Notes: a model not told the origin generated them from the sequence alone. A DNA stretch of 64,000 nt from Swaminathania salitolerans (GCF_007988945.1 NZ_BJVC01000001.1:682001-746000), one strand, 5' to 3'. Positions 43,358-53,055 are shown, counted from the first letter of the stretch. Translations and numbers: made by a program.

Positions 43358-43433
43358 GTGTTTTCTTCCCCCTTTGCCGGCCTCAGGTCAATTGCACAGG
43401 CGCAGCACCGGGGTGTTTCTCTGTGTGCGCGTG

Positions 43434-44081
43434 TCAGGCGCGATGCGAGAAGATGTCGGGATCCTCGTAACCGAGGATGTCGAGACGCCCGCGCGCCGGG
43501 AGAAAATCGAAACAGGCCTGCGCCAGATCCCGACGGTTTTCCCGGACGAGAAGGGCTTCGAGCTTCTCCCACAGGGCATGGAGATGCAGCACGTCGGAAG
43601 CCGCATAGGCGAGCTGCTCGGGGGTCAGGGTCTCTGCGCCCCAGTCGGAGGTCTGCTGCTGCTTGGCAAGATCGACGCCCAGAAGCTCGCGGCAGAGATG
43701 GGCAAGGCCATGGCGGTCCGTGAACGTCCGGACGAGGCGGGCAGCGATCTTGGTGCAGATGACCGGCGCCACGGTGATATCGAGGGCATGCTGGAGCAAT
43801 GCCACGTCGAACCGGGCGAAATGCATCAGCTTCGTGACAGAGTCGTCCTGAAGAAGCGCCTTGAGATTGGGGCAGTCGTCATAACGTCCGCCCAGCGATC
43901 TGGGGCGGATCTGGACGAGATGCGCCTCTCCGTCTCCGGCCGAGAGCTGGACCAGACACAGACGATCGCGATGGGGGTTGAGGCCCATGGCTTCGGTATC
44001 GACCGCGACGACCGGGCCGATATCGAAACCGTCGGGAAGATCGCCATCATGGAGATGGATTGCGGCGCTCGGAGAAGCCAT
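43434..44081 (-). CDS. rnd: Ribonuclease D-like 3'-5' exonuclease
   Basis: A 215-residue DEDD exonuclease domain without HRDC domains, so about half the length of E. coli RNase D. AVDTEAMGLNPHRDRLCLVQ carries the first Asp/Glu pair, LMHFARFDVALL the next Asp, and LAYAASDVLHLHAL the final Tyr and Asp. It likely trims tRNA or other small RNA 3' ends. Fittingly it lies just downstream of a tRNA gene, though separated by a terminator. Confidence 0.92.
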   Translation of the reverse strand: MASPSAAIHLHDGDLPDGFDIGPVVAVDTEAMGLNPHRDRLCLVQLSAGDGEAHLVQIRPRSLGGRYDDCPNLKALLQDDSVTKLMHFARFDVALLQHALDITVAPVICTKIAARLVRTFTDRHGLAHLCRELLGVDLAKQQQTSDWGAETLTPEQLAYAASDVLHLHALWEKLEALLVRENRRDLAQACFDFLPARGRLDILGYEDPDIFSHRA

Positions 44082-44103
44082 GTCTGGGAAACCCTGGGGC
44101 TAG

Positions 44104-44146
44104 AAAAAACGGAAGCCGACGATTTCTCGCCGGCTTTTCCGTTTTT
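44104..44146 (-). terminator. Terminator of tRNA-Leu
   Basis: On the minus strand ACGGAA-AA-GCCG pairs with CGGC-TTCCGT and is followed by a run of six T. It starts about five bases after the tRNA CCA end. Confidence 0.8.
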
Positions 44147-44150
44147 CGTA

Positions 44151-44237
44151 TGGTGCCCAGAAGAAGACTCGAACTTCCACGTCCTTGCGGACACAGGTAC
44201 CTGAAACCTGCGCGTCTACCAATTCCGCCATCTGGGC
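44151..44237 (-). tRNA. tRNA-Leu (anticodon CAG)
   Basis: An 87-nt class II tRNA including an encoded CCA. The acceptor stem GCCCAGA pairs with TCTGGGC. The D-arm has GGCGGAATTGGTAGACGC, the anticodon stem CAGGT/ACCTG encloses the loop TTCAGGT (anticodon CAG), a variable arm TGTCCGCAAGGACGT-like stem follows, and the T-loop is GTTCGAGTC. All match bacterial tRNA-Leu. Confidence 0.95.
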
Positions 44238-44351
44238 TCAGAGGCTGTCCGGGAAACCTTTTTTCGAGGCATCCCGTTCGGTGAGGTGGCGTTTACCCAT
44301 GTGGCGGGGTGTCGTCAACACCCGGAGGGGGTCGAAGAAGGAATTTTTTTC

Positions 44352-45323
44352 ATGAGCGCAGAGCGGGTCACGGTTTTCGGCGGAAGCGGGTTCATCGGGC
44401 GGCATATCGTAAGCAGGCTCGCCGCCCTGGGCTATGAGGTCCGTGTCGCAACGCGGTCTCCGGGCCCGATGCCGGATCTCGAACCGGGAGACGCGAAACG
44501 ACCGGCCGGGACAGAAAAGACCGGGAAAGGAGGCTCCGTCCTGCCGGTCTATGCCTCCGTTACCGATCCCGCATCGGTTCGGGCTGCGCTCCGCGACTGC
44601 GATATGGCGGTCAATCTGGTGTCGATCCTGACCGAGCCTGAAGAAGGGGCTTTCGAAGCGGTCAATGCCAGAGCCCCCGGCGATGTCGCCCGGATCGCAC
44701 GGGAGAGCGGTGTCCGGAAACTGGTGCATGTGTCCGCGATCGGCGCCTCTGCGGACGCGCCATCCGGTTACGGACGCAGCAAGGCGCAAGGCGAGCAGAA
44801 CGTGCGCGCGCATTTCCCCGATGCCCGTATCCTGCGCCCGAGCGTTGTGTTCGGCCCCGGCGACAGTTTCCTGACCATGTTCGGGCTGATGGCGAAGGTC
44901 CTGCCGGTTCTGCCTGTCTACTCCGCCGATACGCGTCTTCAGCCGGTCTATGTCGAGGATGTCGCCGGGGCCGCGATCGCCTGTCTCCTGCAGGAGGATC
45001 TCCCGGAAGAGACGGTTTTCGAGCTTGGGGGTCCGGATCGTCTTACCATGGAAGAGATCATGGCGTTCACGGCCCGTGGCGTCGGGCGCACGCCGCGTCT
45101 CATCCGTGTTCCGGACCGGCTCGCCCAGCTCCAGGCAGGGCTGTTCGAGCGCCTCCCGGGCAAATTGCTGACGCGCGACCAGCTCGCCATGCTCTCTCGG
45201 GACAACGTGGTCTCACCGGATGCGGCAGGGCTCGATACGCTCGGAATCCGGGCGCAGAGTCTGCAGGATCGTGCACCGGATTATCTGTCCAAACTCAGCC
45301 TGTTGAGAGCGTTTCGCAAATGA
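44352..45323 (+). CDS. NDUFA9-like NAD(P)-binding SDR protein (complex I-associated family)
   Basis: A 323-residue atypical short-chain dehydrogenase. VTVFGGSGFIGRHIVSRLA is the nucleotide-binding start, followed by VNLVSIL, VHVSAIGAS, GYGRSKAQGEQ (Tyr-x3-x4-Lys remnant), RPSVVFGPGDSFLTMF and LQPVYVEDVAGA. These are features of bacterial homologues of mitochondrial NDUFA9. The family lacks a clear catalytic role and may bind NADPH structurally. AAGGA lies eleven bases before the ATG. A stretch of about 25 extra residues (RPAGTEKTGKGG) is inserted after the second strand. Confidence 0.88.
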   Translation: MSAERVTVFGGSGFIGRHIVSRLAALGYEVRVATRSPGPMPDLEPGDAKRPAGTEKTGKGGSVLPVYASVTDPASVRAALRDCDMAVNLVSILTEPEEGAFEAVNARAPGDVARIARESGVRKLVHVSAIGASADAPSGYGRSKAQGEQNVRAHFPDARILRPSVVFGPGDSFLTMFGLMAKVLPVLPVYSADTRLQPVYVEDVAGAAIACLLQEDLPEETVFELGGPDRLTMEEIMAFTARGVGRTPRLIRVPDRLAQLQAGLFERLPGKLLTRDQLAMLSRDNVVSPDAAGLDTLGIRAQSLQDRAPDYLSKLSLLRAFRK

Positions 45324-45325
45324 AT

Positions 45326-45344
45326 GGTCCGATGCGGACCTTTT
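45326..45344 (+). terminator. Intrinsic terminator after NDUFA9-like gene
   Basis: GGTCCG and CGGACC form a 6-bp stem with a 3-nt loop followed by TTTT, three bases after the stop codon. Confidence 0.7.
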
Positions 45345-45502
45345 GTCTGGCGGATATCGGAACTTTCCCGTGAAAAAGAGATCTGCGAGCCCGTAAAGGT
45401 CAGTGATACTGACTTATACAGTTTGCGGCCTTGCCTTACCTGATCGTCATCATTTCCGGGCAGCGTCTGAAGCGCGTGCTCGCCCATGGGGAGTAATGTG
45501 AC

Positions 45503-46963
45503 GTGGCCGAACGGATGCTGCAATTTGTCTCCTTGCCGCAGGAGATGCCCGAGAAACGTCCTGCGGCCGAACGCCGGGAGGATTTCGGCGAGATCTACCG
45601 TGCCTTTGCCGTAGATCATGCCGAGCGTCAGGCAAGCCGCTGCTCTCAATGCGGCGTCCCTTTCTGCTCCATACATTGCCCGCTCGGAAACAATATTCCC
45701 GACTGGTTGAAGCTCACGGCGGAAGACCGTCTCGAAGAGGCCTACAGGCTCTCGGCGGCGACCAACACCTTTCCGGAGATATGCGGCAGGATCTGTCCGC
45801 AGGACCGTCTCTGCGAGGGCAATTGCGTGATCGAGAAGGGCTTCGAAAGCGTCACCATCGGTGCGGTGGAGAAGTTCATCACGGAGACGGCTTTCGAGAA
45901 GGACTGGGTCAAGCCCCGCATGCCGTCGCGTGAGCGCGCGCAGAGTGTCGGGATCGTGGGAGCCGGCCCGGCGGGTCTGGCTGCGGCCGAATGGCTGCGT
46001 GCGCTCGGCTATCAGGTGCATGTCTACGATCGGCACGACCGGATCGGGGGGCTGATGGTCTATGGCATTCCGAGCTTCAAGCTCGAAAAGGATGTTCTGG
46101 CCCGCCGTCATGCGCTGCTTGCCGCGCAGGGTATCGTTTTCCATCTTTCCACTCCGATCGGTTCGGCTGCGGGAGAAACCTCCTTCGAGAGCCTGCGCGA
46201 GACGCATGATGCGGTTTTCGTCGGAACGGGCGTGTATCGCTCGCGTGAGGTCTCCGTCCCCGGCAGCGGTCTGGGGGGCGTCGTTCAGGCCCTCGCATTC
46301 CTGACGGCGTCCAATCGTCGCGGGTATCACGAGACGCCGGGCGAGGACGCCATTCTGCATGCGGGCGACAAGCATGTCGTGGTCATCGGCGGCGGCGATA
46401 CGGCGATGGATTGCGTGAGAACGTCCATCCGTCAGGGCGCGAGGAAGGTGACCTGTCTCTACCGGCGCGACCGGGCCAACATGCCCGGTTCGATCCAGGA
46501 GGTGAAGAACGCCGAGGAAGAAGGCGTGGAATTCGCCTGGCTCGCCGCCCCTGAGGCGTTTCTGGGCGACGGGACGGTCAATGCCGTTCGGGCGCACCGG
46601 ATGCGCCTGAGCCTCCCCGATGCGTCGGGGCGCCAGTCTGTCGAGGCCGTGCCGGACAGCAGCTTCACCATCGAGGCCGATCTCGTGATCAAGGCGCTCG
46701 GATTCGATCCCGAGGATCTTCCCGGGACATGGGATGCGCCGGAGCTTGCCGTTACGCGCTGGGGTACGCTGAAGGTCAGTCCGGGCCGTTTCGAGACCAG
46801 CATTCCCGGTGTTTTTGCCGGGGGCGACATCGTGCGCGGCGCGTCCCTCGTCGTCTGGGCCATTCGCGATGGACGCGAGGCCGCGGCCGAGATGCATCAG
46901 TTCCTCTCCGCGAAGGAGAGCAAGTCAGCAGAACCGGCCACCCAGATGGCTGTGGCGGAGTAA
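45503..46963 (+). CDS. gltD: Glutamate synthase [NADPH], small chain
   Basis: A 486-residue GltD. The N-terminal Fe-S region has CSQCGVPFCSIHCPLGNNIP and CGRICPQDRLCEGNC. The FAD site GIVGAGPAGLAAAEW is near 148-162, and the NADPH site VVVIGGGDTAMDCVRT near 292-307. It passes electrons from NADPH to GltB. GTG start. The 158-base leader contains TTATAC (near 45413) preceded by an inverted repeat TCAGT-GAT-ACTGA that could be an operator. gltB follows 5 bases after the stop. Confidence 0.96.
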   Translation: MAERMLQFVSLPQEMPEKRPAAERREDFGEIYRAFAVDHAERQASRCSQCGVPFCSIHCPLGNNIPDWLKLTAEDRLEEAYRLSAATNTFPEICGRICPQDRLCEGNCVIEKGFESVTIGAVEKFITETAFEKDWVKPRMPSRERAQSVGIVGAGPAGLAAAEWLRALGYQVHVYDRHDRIGGLMVYGIPSFKLEKDVLARRHALLAAQGIVFHLSTPIGSAAGETSFESLRETHDAVFVGTGVYRSREVSVPGSGLGGVVQALAFLTASNRRGYHETPGEDAILHAGDKHVVVIGGGDTAMDCVRTSIRQGARKVTCLYRRDRANMPGSIQEVKNAEEEGVEFAWLAAPEAFLGDGTVNAVRAHRMRLSLPDASGRQSVEAVPDSSFTIEADLVIKALGFDPEDLPGTWDAPELAVTRWGTLKVSPGRFETSIPGVFAGGDIVRGASLVVWAIRDGREAAAEMHQFLSAKESKSAEPATQMAVAE

Positions 46964-46968
46964 GGGTC

Positions 46969-49900
46969 ATGACCGAGAACAGCTTCATCGCGTCCTATCA
47001 GGACAATGTCCGCGCCCTCGAAGGCCTGTACGACCCCGCCATGGAGCGCGATGCCTGCGGTGTCGGTCTCGTCGCCGCGCTGGACGGAAAGCGGCGCCGT
47101 GACGTGGTGCTCGCCGGAATCGCCGCGCTCAAGGCGTTGTGGCATCGCGGTGCCGTCGATGCGGATGGCAAGACGGGCGATGGCGCGGGCATCCACGTGG
47201 AAATACCCCAGGATTTCTTCGCCGAGGCGATTCACAGCGCCGGAGACGATCATATCGAGGGGCGTATCGCGGTGGGGATGATCTTCCTGCCGAAAACCGA
47301 TCTGGCCGCGCAGGAAGCCGGACGGGCGATCATCGAGAGCGAGATTCTCGATTTCGGTTACGGGATCTATGGATGGCGGCAGGTGCCGATCGATACAGCC
47401 TGTATCGGCGAGAAGGCCAATGCCACCCGTCCCGAGATCGAACAGATCATGGTACGCAACCGCCTCAACCGTTCCGAGGAGGCATTCGAACGCGATCTCT
47501 ATGTCATTCGCCGTCGCATCGAAAAGGCTGCGGCGGCAGCGCAGGTCGATCTGTATGTCTGCTCCCTGTCCTGCCGTTCGCTCATCTACAAGGGGATGTT
47601 CCTCGCCGAGAATCTGACGGATTTCTATCCCGATCTTCTGGATGAGCGCTTCGTTTCGCGCTTTGCCATCTATCATCAGCGCTATTCCACGAACACCTTC
47701 CCCACCTGGAAGCTGGCGCAGCCATTCCGTCGCCTGGCCCATAACGGAGAGATCAACACGCTCTCGGGCAATGTGAACTGGATGCGCAGCCACGAGACGC
47801 GGCTCGCCGACGCCAATCTCGATCCCTATATGGACGACCTCAAACCGGTGGTTCAGGCTGCGGGGTCGGATACGGCGATGTTCGACAACGTGTTCGAGCT
47901 TCTCACCCATGCAGGACGCGATGCCCCCATGGCCAAGACCCTGATGGTTCCGGCCAGTGCAGGCGGCAATACCGCCATGACCGAGTCGCAGCGCGCCCTG
48001 TTCTCCTACTGCAATGCGGTGATGGAGCCCTGGGACGGCCCGGCCGCCATCTGTGCGACGGATGGACGCTGGGTCGTGGCCGGTCTCGACCGCGCCGGTC
48101 TGCGTCCCCTGCGCTACACGATCACGCAGGACGACCTTCTGATCGTCGGATCCGAAGCCGGAATGGTCAGGGTGCAGGACGCCAATACCCGGATGAAGGG
48201 GCGTCTCGGGCCGGGCGAAACCCTGGGGCTCGATCTGCAGGAAGCGAAGCTCTATGCGCCGCAGGAGCTTCTCGACCTTCTCGCCGGGCGTCAGGATTTC
48301 GTTTCCTGGACCAGGCGCATCCGGAACATCAGCGCGATCGTCCGCGATGACGTTGCCGAGCCGATCCTGTTCGAGACCGAGCAGCTCCGTCGGCGCCAGC
48401 TCGCCATGAGTCTCACCCATGAGGAGATGGAGACCATTCTCCATCCCATGGTCGAGACCGCGGCCGAGGCGATCGGCTCGATGGGCGACGATACGCCGCT
48501 CCAGGTTCTTTCGAGCACCTATCGCGGTCTGGCCCATTATTTCCGGCAGGGTTTCAGCCAGGTCACGAATCCGCCGATCGACTCCCTGCGCGAGATGAAC
48601 GTGATGAGTCTCGTCACGCGCCTCGGCAATCTGGGCAATGTGCTCGATCAGACGCCGGATCAGTGCGATCTGCTGCAACTGCCGAGCCCGGTTCTGACCA
48701 CGGGCGAGTTCGACGCCCTGCGGCGGTTCTGCGGCAAGGACGGGGCGACGGTGGATTGTACGTTCCGCGCTGCCGATGGCGAGGCGGGGCTGCGCGATGC
48801 GATCGCGCGTATCCGGCGCGAGGCGGAGGATCACGTACGGGGTGGCTGCACCCATCTCTTCCTCTCCGACGAGGCGCAAAACGACGCGCATGTCGCCATC
48901 CCGATGATTCTCGCGACCGCTGCGGTCCACATCCATCTCGTCCGCCAGTCGCTGCGGACCTTCACTTCGCTCAACGTGCGTTCGGCCGATGTCATGGACG
49001 TGCACGGCATGGCGGTGACGGTCGGGGTGGGCGCAACGACGGTCAACCCCTATCTGGCCCAGGAATGCATTGCCGATCGTCTTCGTCGCGGTCTGTTCGG
49101 CGATCTCTCCCTGCGTGAGGCGGTACAGCGTTATCGAAAGGCCCTCGACAAGGGGCTGCTCAAGATCATGTCGAAATCGGGGATCTCGATCGTTTCCGCC
49201 TATCGCGGTGGTTACAATTTCGAGGCGATCGGGCTGTCGCGCGCGCTGGTTGCCGAGTTCTTCCCGGGCATGCCCTCGCGGATCTCGGGGATCGGCCTTC
49301 CGGGTCTGGCCCGCAACGTGCTCAAGGCGCATGAAGTCGCCTATGCAGGTGGCGTCGATGCGCTTCCGATCGGCGGGCTCTACAAGCTGCGCCGCAAGGG
49401 AGAGGTCCATGCCTTCAGCGGGCAACTGATCCACATGCTCCAGACGGCCGTCTCGACCGACAGTTTCTCGCTGTTCAAGCGTTATGCGGATGCGGTGCGC
49501 CGCCAGCCGCCCACCGCTCTGCGCGATCTGCTCGATTTCCGGCGGGTGAGGGAGTCCATCCCCGTCGAGGATGTCGAGAGCATCACCGCAATCCGCCGTC
49601 GTCTCGTGGCGCCGGGGATTTCCCTCGGCGCCCTCAGCCCCGAGGCGCACGAGACCCTTGCGATCGCCATGAACCGGATCGGCGCGAAATCCGATTCCGG
49701 CGAGGGCGGAGAGGATTCAGCGCGGTTCACCCCGCGCGAGAACGGCGATAATGCGAGCTCGAAGATCAAGCAGGTGGCGTCGGGGCGTTTCGGCGTCACG
49801 GCCGAATATCTGAACAATTGCAGCGAGATCGAGATCAAGGTCGCCCAGGGGGCGAAGCCCGGCGAGGGCGGCCAGCTTCCCGGATTCAAGGTCACGGAGC

Positions 49901-51489
49901 TGATCGGCAAGCTGCGCCATGCCACACCGGGCGTGACGCTGATCTCGCCGCCGCCGCATCACGATATCTATTCGATCGAGGATCTGGCGCAGCTCATCTA
50001 CGATCTGAAGCAGATCAATCCGGATGCGACCGTGACCGTAAAGCTGGTGGCACGGACGGGAATCGGAACCATCGCCGCCGGTGTCGCCAAGGCGAAGGCC
50101 GATGCGATCATGATCTCCGGTCATAGCGGCGGAACGGGAGCGAGCCCGCAATCCTCCATCAAATATGCCGGGCTTCCGTGGGAGATGGGTCTGACCGAAG
50201 CCAATCAGGTCCTGACCCTCAACCGGCTGCGTCATCGCGTGACCCTGCGAACCGATGGCGGCCTCAAGACCGGTCGCGACGTGGTCATGGCGGCCATGCT
50301 GGGGGCCGAGGAATTCGGGATCGGCACGGCCGCGCTCGTGGCCATGGGGTGCATCATGGTGCGGCAGTGCCACTCCAATACCTGCCCGGTCGGTGTCTGC
50401 GTGCAGGACGAGGCCCTGCGTGCCAAGTTCGAGGGATCGCCCGAGAAGGTGATCAACCTGTTCTCCTTCATCGCGGAGGATGTGCGCAACATTCTCGCCG
50501 ATCTCGGTTTCCGCTCGATGGAAGAGATCATCGGCCGTACCGATCTGCTCCGTCAGGTCTCGCGCGGCGCGGATTATCTCGACGATCTCGATCTCAACTC
50601 CCTTCTCGTCCAGGCCGATCCCGGGCCGGATGCGCGGTTCTGCACGCGCGACGGCAGAAACGAGGTGCCCGAGACGCTCGACGCCCAGGTCATCGCCGAT
50701 GCGAGCCCGCTTTTCGATCATCGCGAGAAGCTCCATCTGCATTACACGGTGCAGAACACCCATCGCGCGATCGGGACACGCGTCTCCTCGCTGATCACCC
50801 GCCGCTTCGGGATGAAGACCCTTCCCGAGGGGCATCTCACTCTGCGTCTGCGCGGGTCGGCGGGGCAGTCGCTCGGCGCTTTCGCCGTGCAGGGGCTCAA
50901 GCTCGATGTGGTTGGCGATGCCAATGATTATGTCGGCAAGGGATTGTCGGGCGGCACGATCGTCGTCCGTCCGTCGCCGACGGCGCCATGGCGCTCCGAA
51001 GAAAACGCGATCATCGGAAACACCGTGCTTTACGGCGCGACGGCGGGGGCGCTCTTCGCTGCGGGTCAGGCGGGTGAACGCTTCGCCGTCCGGAACTCCG
51101 GCGCGACCGCTGTCGTCGAGGGCTGCGGGTCCAACGGGTGCGAGTACATGACCGGCGGTACCGTCGTCATCCTCGGCCAGATCGGCGATAATTTCGGTGC
51201 CGGTTTCACGGGCGGGATGGCCTTCGTGCTTGACAAGGATGAGCGTTTCGAAAGCCGGGTTAATCCGGACACCGTTCTCTGGAGCCGGATCGAGGCCGGA
51301 AGCCGGTGGGAGACGGAACTGCGCGATCTGGTGCAGCGTCACGCGGACGAGACCGGGAGCGCCTATGCAAGCGGGCTTCTCCATCGCTGGGATCGCGTTC
51401 TCCCGCGTTTCTGGCAGGTCGTCCCGCGGGACTATGCGCGGATCATCGGGTTTGCCGTACCCCGGACGGCCGAGGCGCTTTCGGCCTGA
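46969..51489 (+). CDS. gltB: Glutamate synthase [NADPH], large chain
   Basis: A 1506-residue GltB, full length. The catalytic Cys30 (ERDACGVGL) becomes the N-terminus after propeptide removal and starts the class II amidotransferase domain. The central and FMN domains follow (SGHSGGTGASPQSS, LRTDGGLKTGRDV), then the 3Fe-4S motif CIMVRQCHSNTCPVGVC, and the GXGXG beta-helix at the end (NDYVGKGLSGGTIVVRP). It makes two glutamates from glutamine and 2-oxoglutarate. The gene order gltD-gltB is reversed relative to enteric gltBD. Confidence 0.97.
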   Translation: MTENSFIASYQDNVRALEGLYDPAMERDACGVGLVAALDGKRRRDVVLAGIAALKALWHRGAVDADGKTGDGAGIHVEIPQDFFAEAIHSAGDDHIEGRIAVGMIFLPKTDLAAQEAGRAIIESEILDFGYGIYGWRQVPIDTACIGEKANATRPEIEQIMVRNRLNRSEEAFERDLYVIRRRIEKAAAAAQVDLYVCSLSCRSLIYKGMFLAENLTDFYPDLLDERFVSRFAIYHQRYSTNTFPTWKLAQPFRRLAHNGEINTLSGNVNWMRSHETRLADANLDPYMDDLKPVVQAAGSDTAMFDNVFELLTHAGRDAPMAKTLMVPASAGGNTAMTESQRALFSYCNAVMEPWDGPAAICATDGRWVVAGLDRAGLRPLRYTITQDDLLIVGSEAGMVRVQDANTRMKGRLGPGETLGLDLQEAKLYAPQELLDLLAGRQDFVSWTRRIRNISAIVRDDVAEPILFETEQLRRRQLAMSLTHEEMETILHPMVETAAEAIGSMGDDTPLQVLSSTYRGLAHYFRQGFSQVTNPPIDSLREMNVMSLVTRLGNLGNVLDQTPDQCDLLQLPSPVLTTGEFDALRRFCGKDGATVDCTFRAADGEAGLRDAIARIRREAEDHVRGGCTHLFLSDEAQNDAHVAIPMILATAAVHIHLVRQSLRTFTSLNVRSADVMDVHGMAVTVGVGATTVNPYLAQECIADRLRRGLFGDLSLREAVQRYRKALDKGLLKIMSKSGISIVSAYRGGYNFEAIGLSRALVAEFFPGMPSRISGIGLPGLARNVLKAHEVAYAGGVDALPIGGLYKLRRKGEVHAFSGQLIHMLQTAVSTDSFSLFKRYADAVRRQPPTALRDLLDFRRVRESIPVEDVESITAIRRRLVAPGISLGALSPEAHETLAIAMNRIGAKSDSGEGGEDSARFTPRENGDNASSKIKQVASGRFGVTAEYLNNCSEIEIKVAQGAKPGEGGQLPGFKVTELIGKLRHATPGVTLISPPPHHDIYSIEDLAQLIYDLKQINPDATVTVKLVARTGIGTIAAGVAKAKADAIMISGHSGGTGASPQSSIKYAGLPWEMGLTEANQVLTLNRLRHRVTLRTDGGLKTGRDVVMAAMLGAEEFGIGTAALVAMGCIMVRQCHSNTCPVGVCVQDEALRAKFEGSPEKVINLFSFIAEDVRNILADLGFRSMEEIIGRTDLLRQVSRGADYLDDLDLNSLLVQADPGPDARFCTRDGRNEVPETLDAQVIADASPLFDHREKLHLHYTVQNTHRAIGTRVSSLITRRFGMKTLPEGHLTLRLRGSAGQSLGAFAVQGLKLDVVGDANDYVGKGLSGGTIVVRPSPTAPWRSEENAIIGNTVLYGATAGALFAAGQAGERFAVRNSGATAVVEGCGSNGCEYMTGGTVVILGQIGDNFGAGFTGGMAFVLDKDERFESRVNPDTVLWSRIEAGSRWETELRDLVQRHADETGSAYASGLLHRWDRVLPRFWQVVPRDYARIIGFAVPRTAEALSA

Positions 51490-51506
51490 TCTCACGCCGC
51501 TCCGCT

Positions 51507-51533
51507 CCCCCTTCCCGGATGCCGGGAAGGGGG
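51507..51533 (+). terminator. Hairpin after gltB
   Basis: CCCCCTTCCCGG and CCGGGAAGGGGG form a 12-bp perfect stem with a 3-nt loop, 18 bases after the gltB stop. No immediate T-run, but a T-rich stretch begins about 20 bases later. Confidence 0.5.
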
Positions 51534-51640
51534 GGCGAACGGTTATATGAGGTTTTCTTTTCGGTATTATTCATCCGGCGCTTTTGCCCCTAGGCTCTTC
51601 CGGGGGAGGCAGGATCTCCCTCCTTCCTGAGAGAGTATCC

Positions 51641-52558
51641 ATGATTCGTATTGCCATGATCGGCATCGGCCAGATCGCCAGACAGCAGCATCTGCCGACC
51701 ATAGCGGCCCACAAGGCGTTCACGCTCGTGGCCGGGGTGTCCCCGGTCCCGGTGGTGCTCGAGGTTCCGGTCTTCCCGACCGTTGCGGCCTTGCGCGAGA
51801 GCGGTATCGGGGTCGATGCCGTCGCGATCTGCACACCGCCGGACATACGTTACGCTCTCGCCTGCGAAGCGCTGGATGCGGGCTGGCATGTCCTGCTCGA
51901 AAAGCCCCCCGCCACGACGCGGAGCCAGGGGGTGGCCCTTCTCGAGCGAGCGGAGGCGCATGATATCACCCTGTTTTCGGCCTGGCATTCCGTTCATGCG
52001 CCAGCAGTCGCATGGCTGAAGGACCACCTGCCCGGATTATCGGTGCGCGATATCGCCATCGTCTGGAAGGAAAACGCGGAAAAATGGCATCCGGGCGCGG
52101 AGTGGCTCTGGGCGCCGGGTGCGCCCGGCGTGTTCGATGCCGGGATCAATGCGCTGTCGATCCTGTGCGCCCTGACCCCCGAGGGCGTCGTTTTCCGCAA
52201 GGCGGAGCTGGGTTTCTGCCCCGGACGGGGAGCCCCCGCCCGGGCGCGTCTCGCACTCGAGACGAGCGATCGCGCGCTCGGGATCATCGGAGAGTTCGAC
52301 TGGCTCCACCCTGCCGAAAGCGAAATCTGGGAGATCGTCTGGTCGCTTCACGACGGAACGACGCTGGCGCTTTCGGAGGGCGGAGGGCATCTGTTGCGCA
52401 ACGGCAAACCCGTACCCATCGGGGATCGACCCGAATATGCCGGAGTGTACGATCGTTTTGCGGCGCTCGTCGCACAGCGCCTCTCCGATCTCGATCTTCG
52501 CGCGCTCGATCTCGTTACCGAGGCCCTGGCCTATGGGCGGCGCTACGCAATCGATTGA
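51641..52558 (+). CDS. Gfo/Idh/MocA oxidoreductase, probable L-arabinose/D-galactose 1-dehydrogenase
   Basis: A 305-residue enzyme. The Rossmann motif IAMIGIGQIARQQHLP is at 2-17, HVLLEKPPATT carries the EKP lysine, and FSAWHSVHAPAV, VWKENAEKWHPGAEWLW and GVFDAGINALSI closely recall the L-arabinose 1-dehydrogenase of Azospirillum, which also oxidises D-galactose. It would oxidise the aldose to its lactone with NAD(P). The ATG follows GAGAG. No other sugar-oxidation gene is adjacent, so the pathway is not visible here. Confidence 0.82.
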   Translation: MIRIAMIGIGQIARQQHLPTIAAHKAFTLVAGVSPVPVVLEVPVFPTVAALRESGIGVDAVAICTPPDIRYALACEALDAGWHVLLEKPPATTRSQGVALLERAEAHDITLFSAWHSVHAPAVAWLKDHLPGLSVRDIAIVWKENAEKWHPGAEWLWAPGAPGVFDAGINALSILCALTPEGVVFRKAELGFCPGRGAPARARLALETSDRALGIIGEFDWLHPAESEIWEIVWSLHDGTTLALSEGGGHLLRNGKPVPIGDRPEYAGVYDRFAALVAQRLSDLDLRALDLVTEALAYGRRYAID

Positions 52559-52634
52559 AAGCCGGGCGGATATCGGCGTTGCGCCCGATCCCGTTTTCGA
52601 GATGCGTTGCCGGAAAACAAGGACAGTCGCCGGA

Positions 52635-53036
52635 TCAGGGGCCGTAACGCTGTGGCGTCGCTCCGGCCTCGATATGCGGCAAGGCGCCGTGACGTGCGAT
52701 GAATGCCTGCTGCTCGAGACGCTCGCAATAATCGAGATAGCGGATCATCGCCCGCTCGGCGCGCGGCGTCGCTCCATGCACCCGCTTGTAGTGACGCCAC
52801 AGGATCAGGGCGTTGACCGACCAGGCATCGTAGACATGCTCGGCGAGTCTGCGTCTGATCGATGCTGGCAGCGCGTCGAAAGCCGCCCAGGGATCGCCTG
52901 CATAGCGCCTCCAGATCGCATTGCGGCACGTTCCATCATTGACGGAACGATCGCCGGAGATGAGGGCGCGGCTTGCCCCGGCTGGGGATCGCCCCTGCGC
53001 GGTGGCTTCGGTCGGGCATGCGGAAAGCGGAGACAT
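52635..53036 (-). CDS. DUF6525-like small protein
   Basis: A 133-residue basic/aromatic protein with RNAIWRRYAGDPWAAFDALP, LAEHVYDAWSVNALILWRHY and ERAMIRYLDYCERLE, a pattern I associate with DUF6525 of Acetobacteraceae; this name is from memory. It looks all-helical and cytoplasmic, of unknown function. The ATG at 53036 has no ribosome site and abuts a palindrome 5 bases upstream, so it may be leaderless, or the true start may be further in. The first 35 residues are not obviously conserved. Confidence 0.65.
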   Translation of the reverse strand: MSPLSACPTEATAQGRSPAGASRALISGDRSVNDGTCRNAIWRRYAGDPWAAFDALPASIRRRLAEHVYDAWSVNALILWRHYKRVHGATPRAERAMIRYLDYCERLEQQAFIARHGALPHIEAGATPQRYGP

Positions 53037-53041
53037 TATTG

Positions 53042-53055
53042 TATGTTATAACATA
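53042..53055. promoter_or_regulatory. 14-bp perfect palindrome, possible Zur-type operator
   Basis: TATGTTATAACATA is a perfect inverted repeat in the 102-base divergent spacer between the DUF6525-like gene and amn. It matches the core of zinc-repressor boxes reported for alphaproteobacteria (ATGTAATAACAT) at 11 of 12 positions. It is also A+T-rich enough to be a -10 region, so the operator reading is tentative. Confidence 0.4.

Noticed and set aside
46897-51495. Two very long minus-strand open frames (917 and 592 codons) opposite gltB
   Set aside because: Shadows of gltB, which has all catalytic motifs in the plus frame.
52543-52929. 128-codon minus-strand frame in a different register over the DUF6525-like gene
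   Set aside because: Its translation lacks the Trp/Tyr-rich pattern of the chosen frame and extends back to the end of the sugar dehydrogenase gene.
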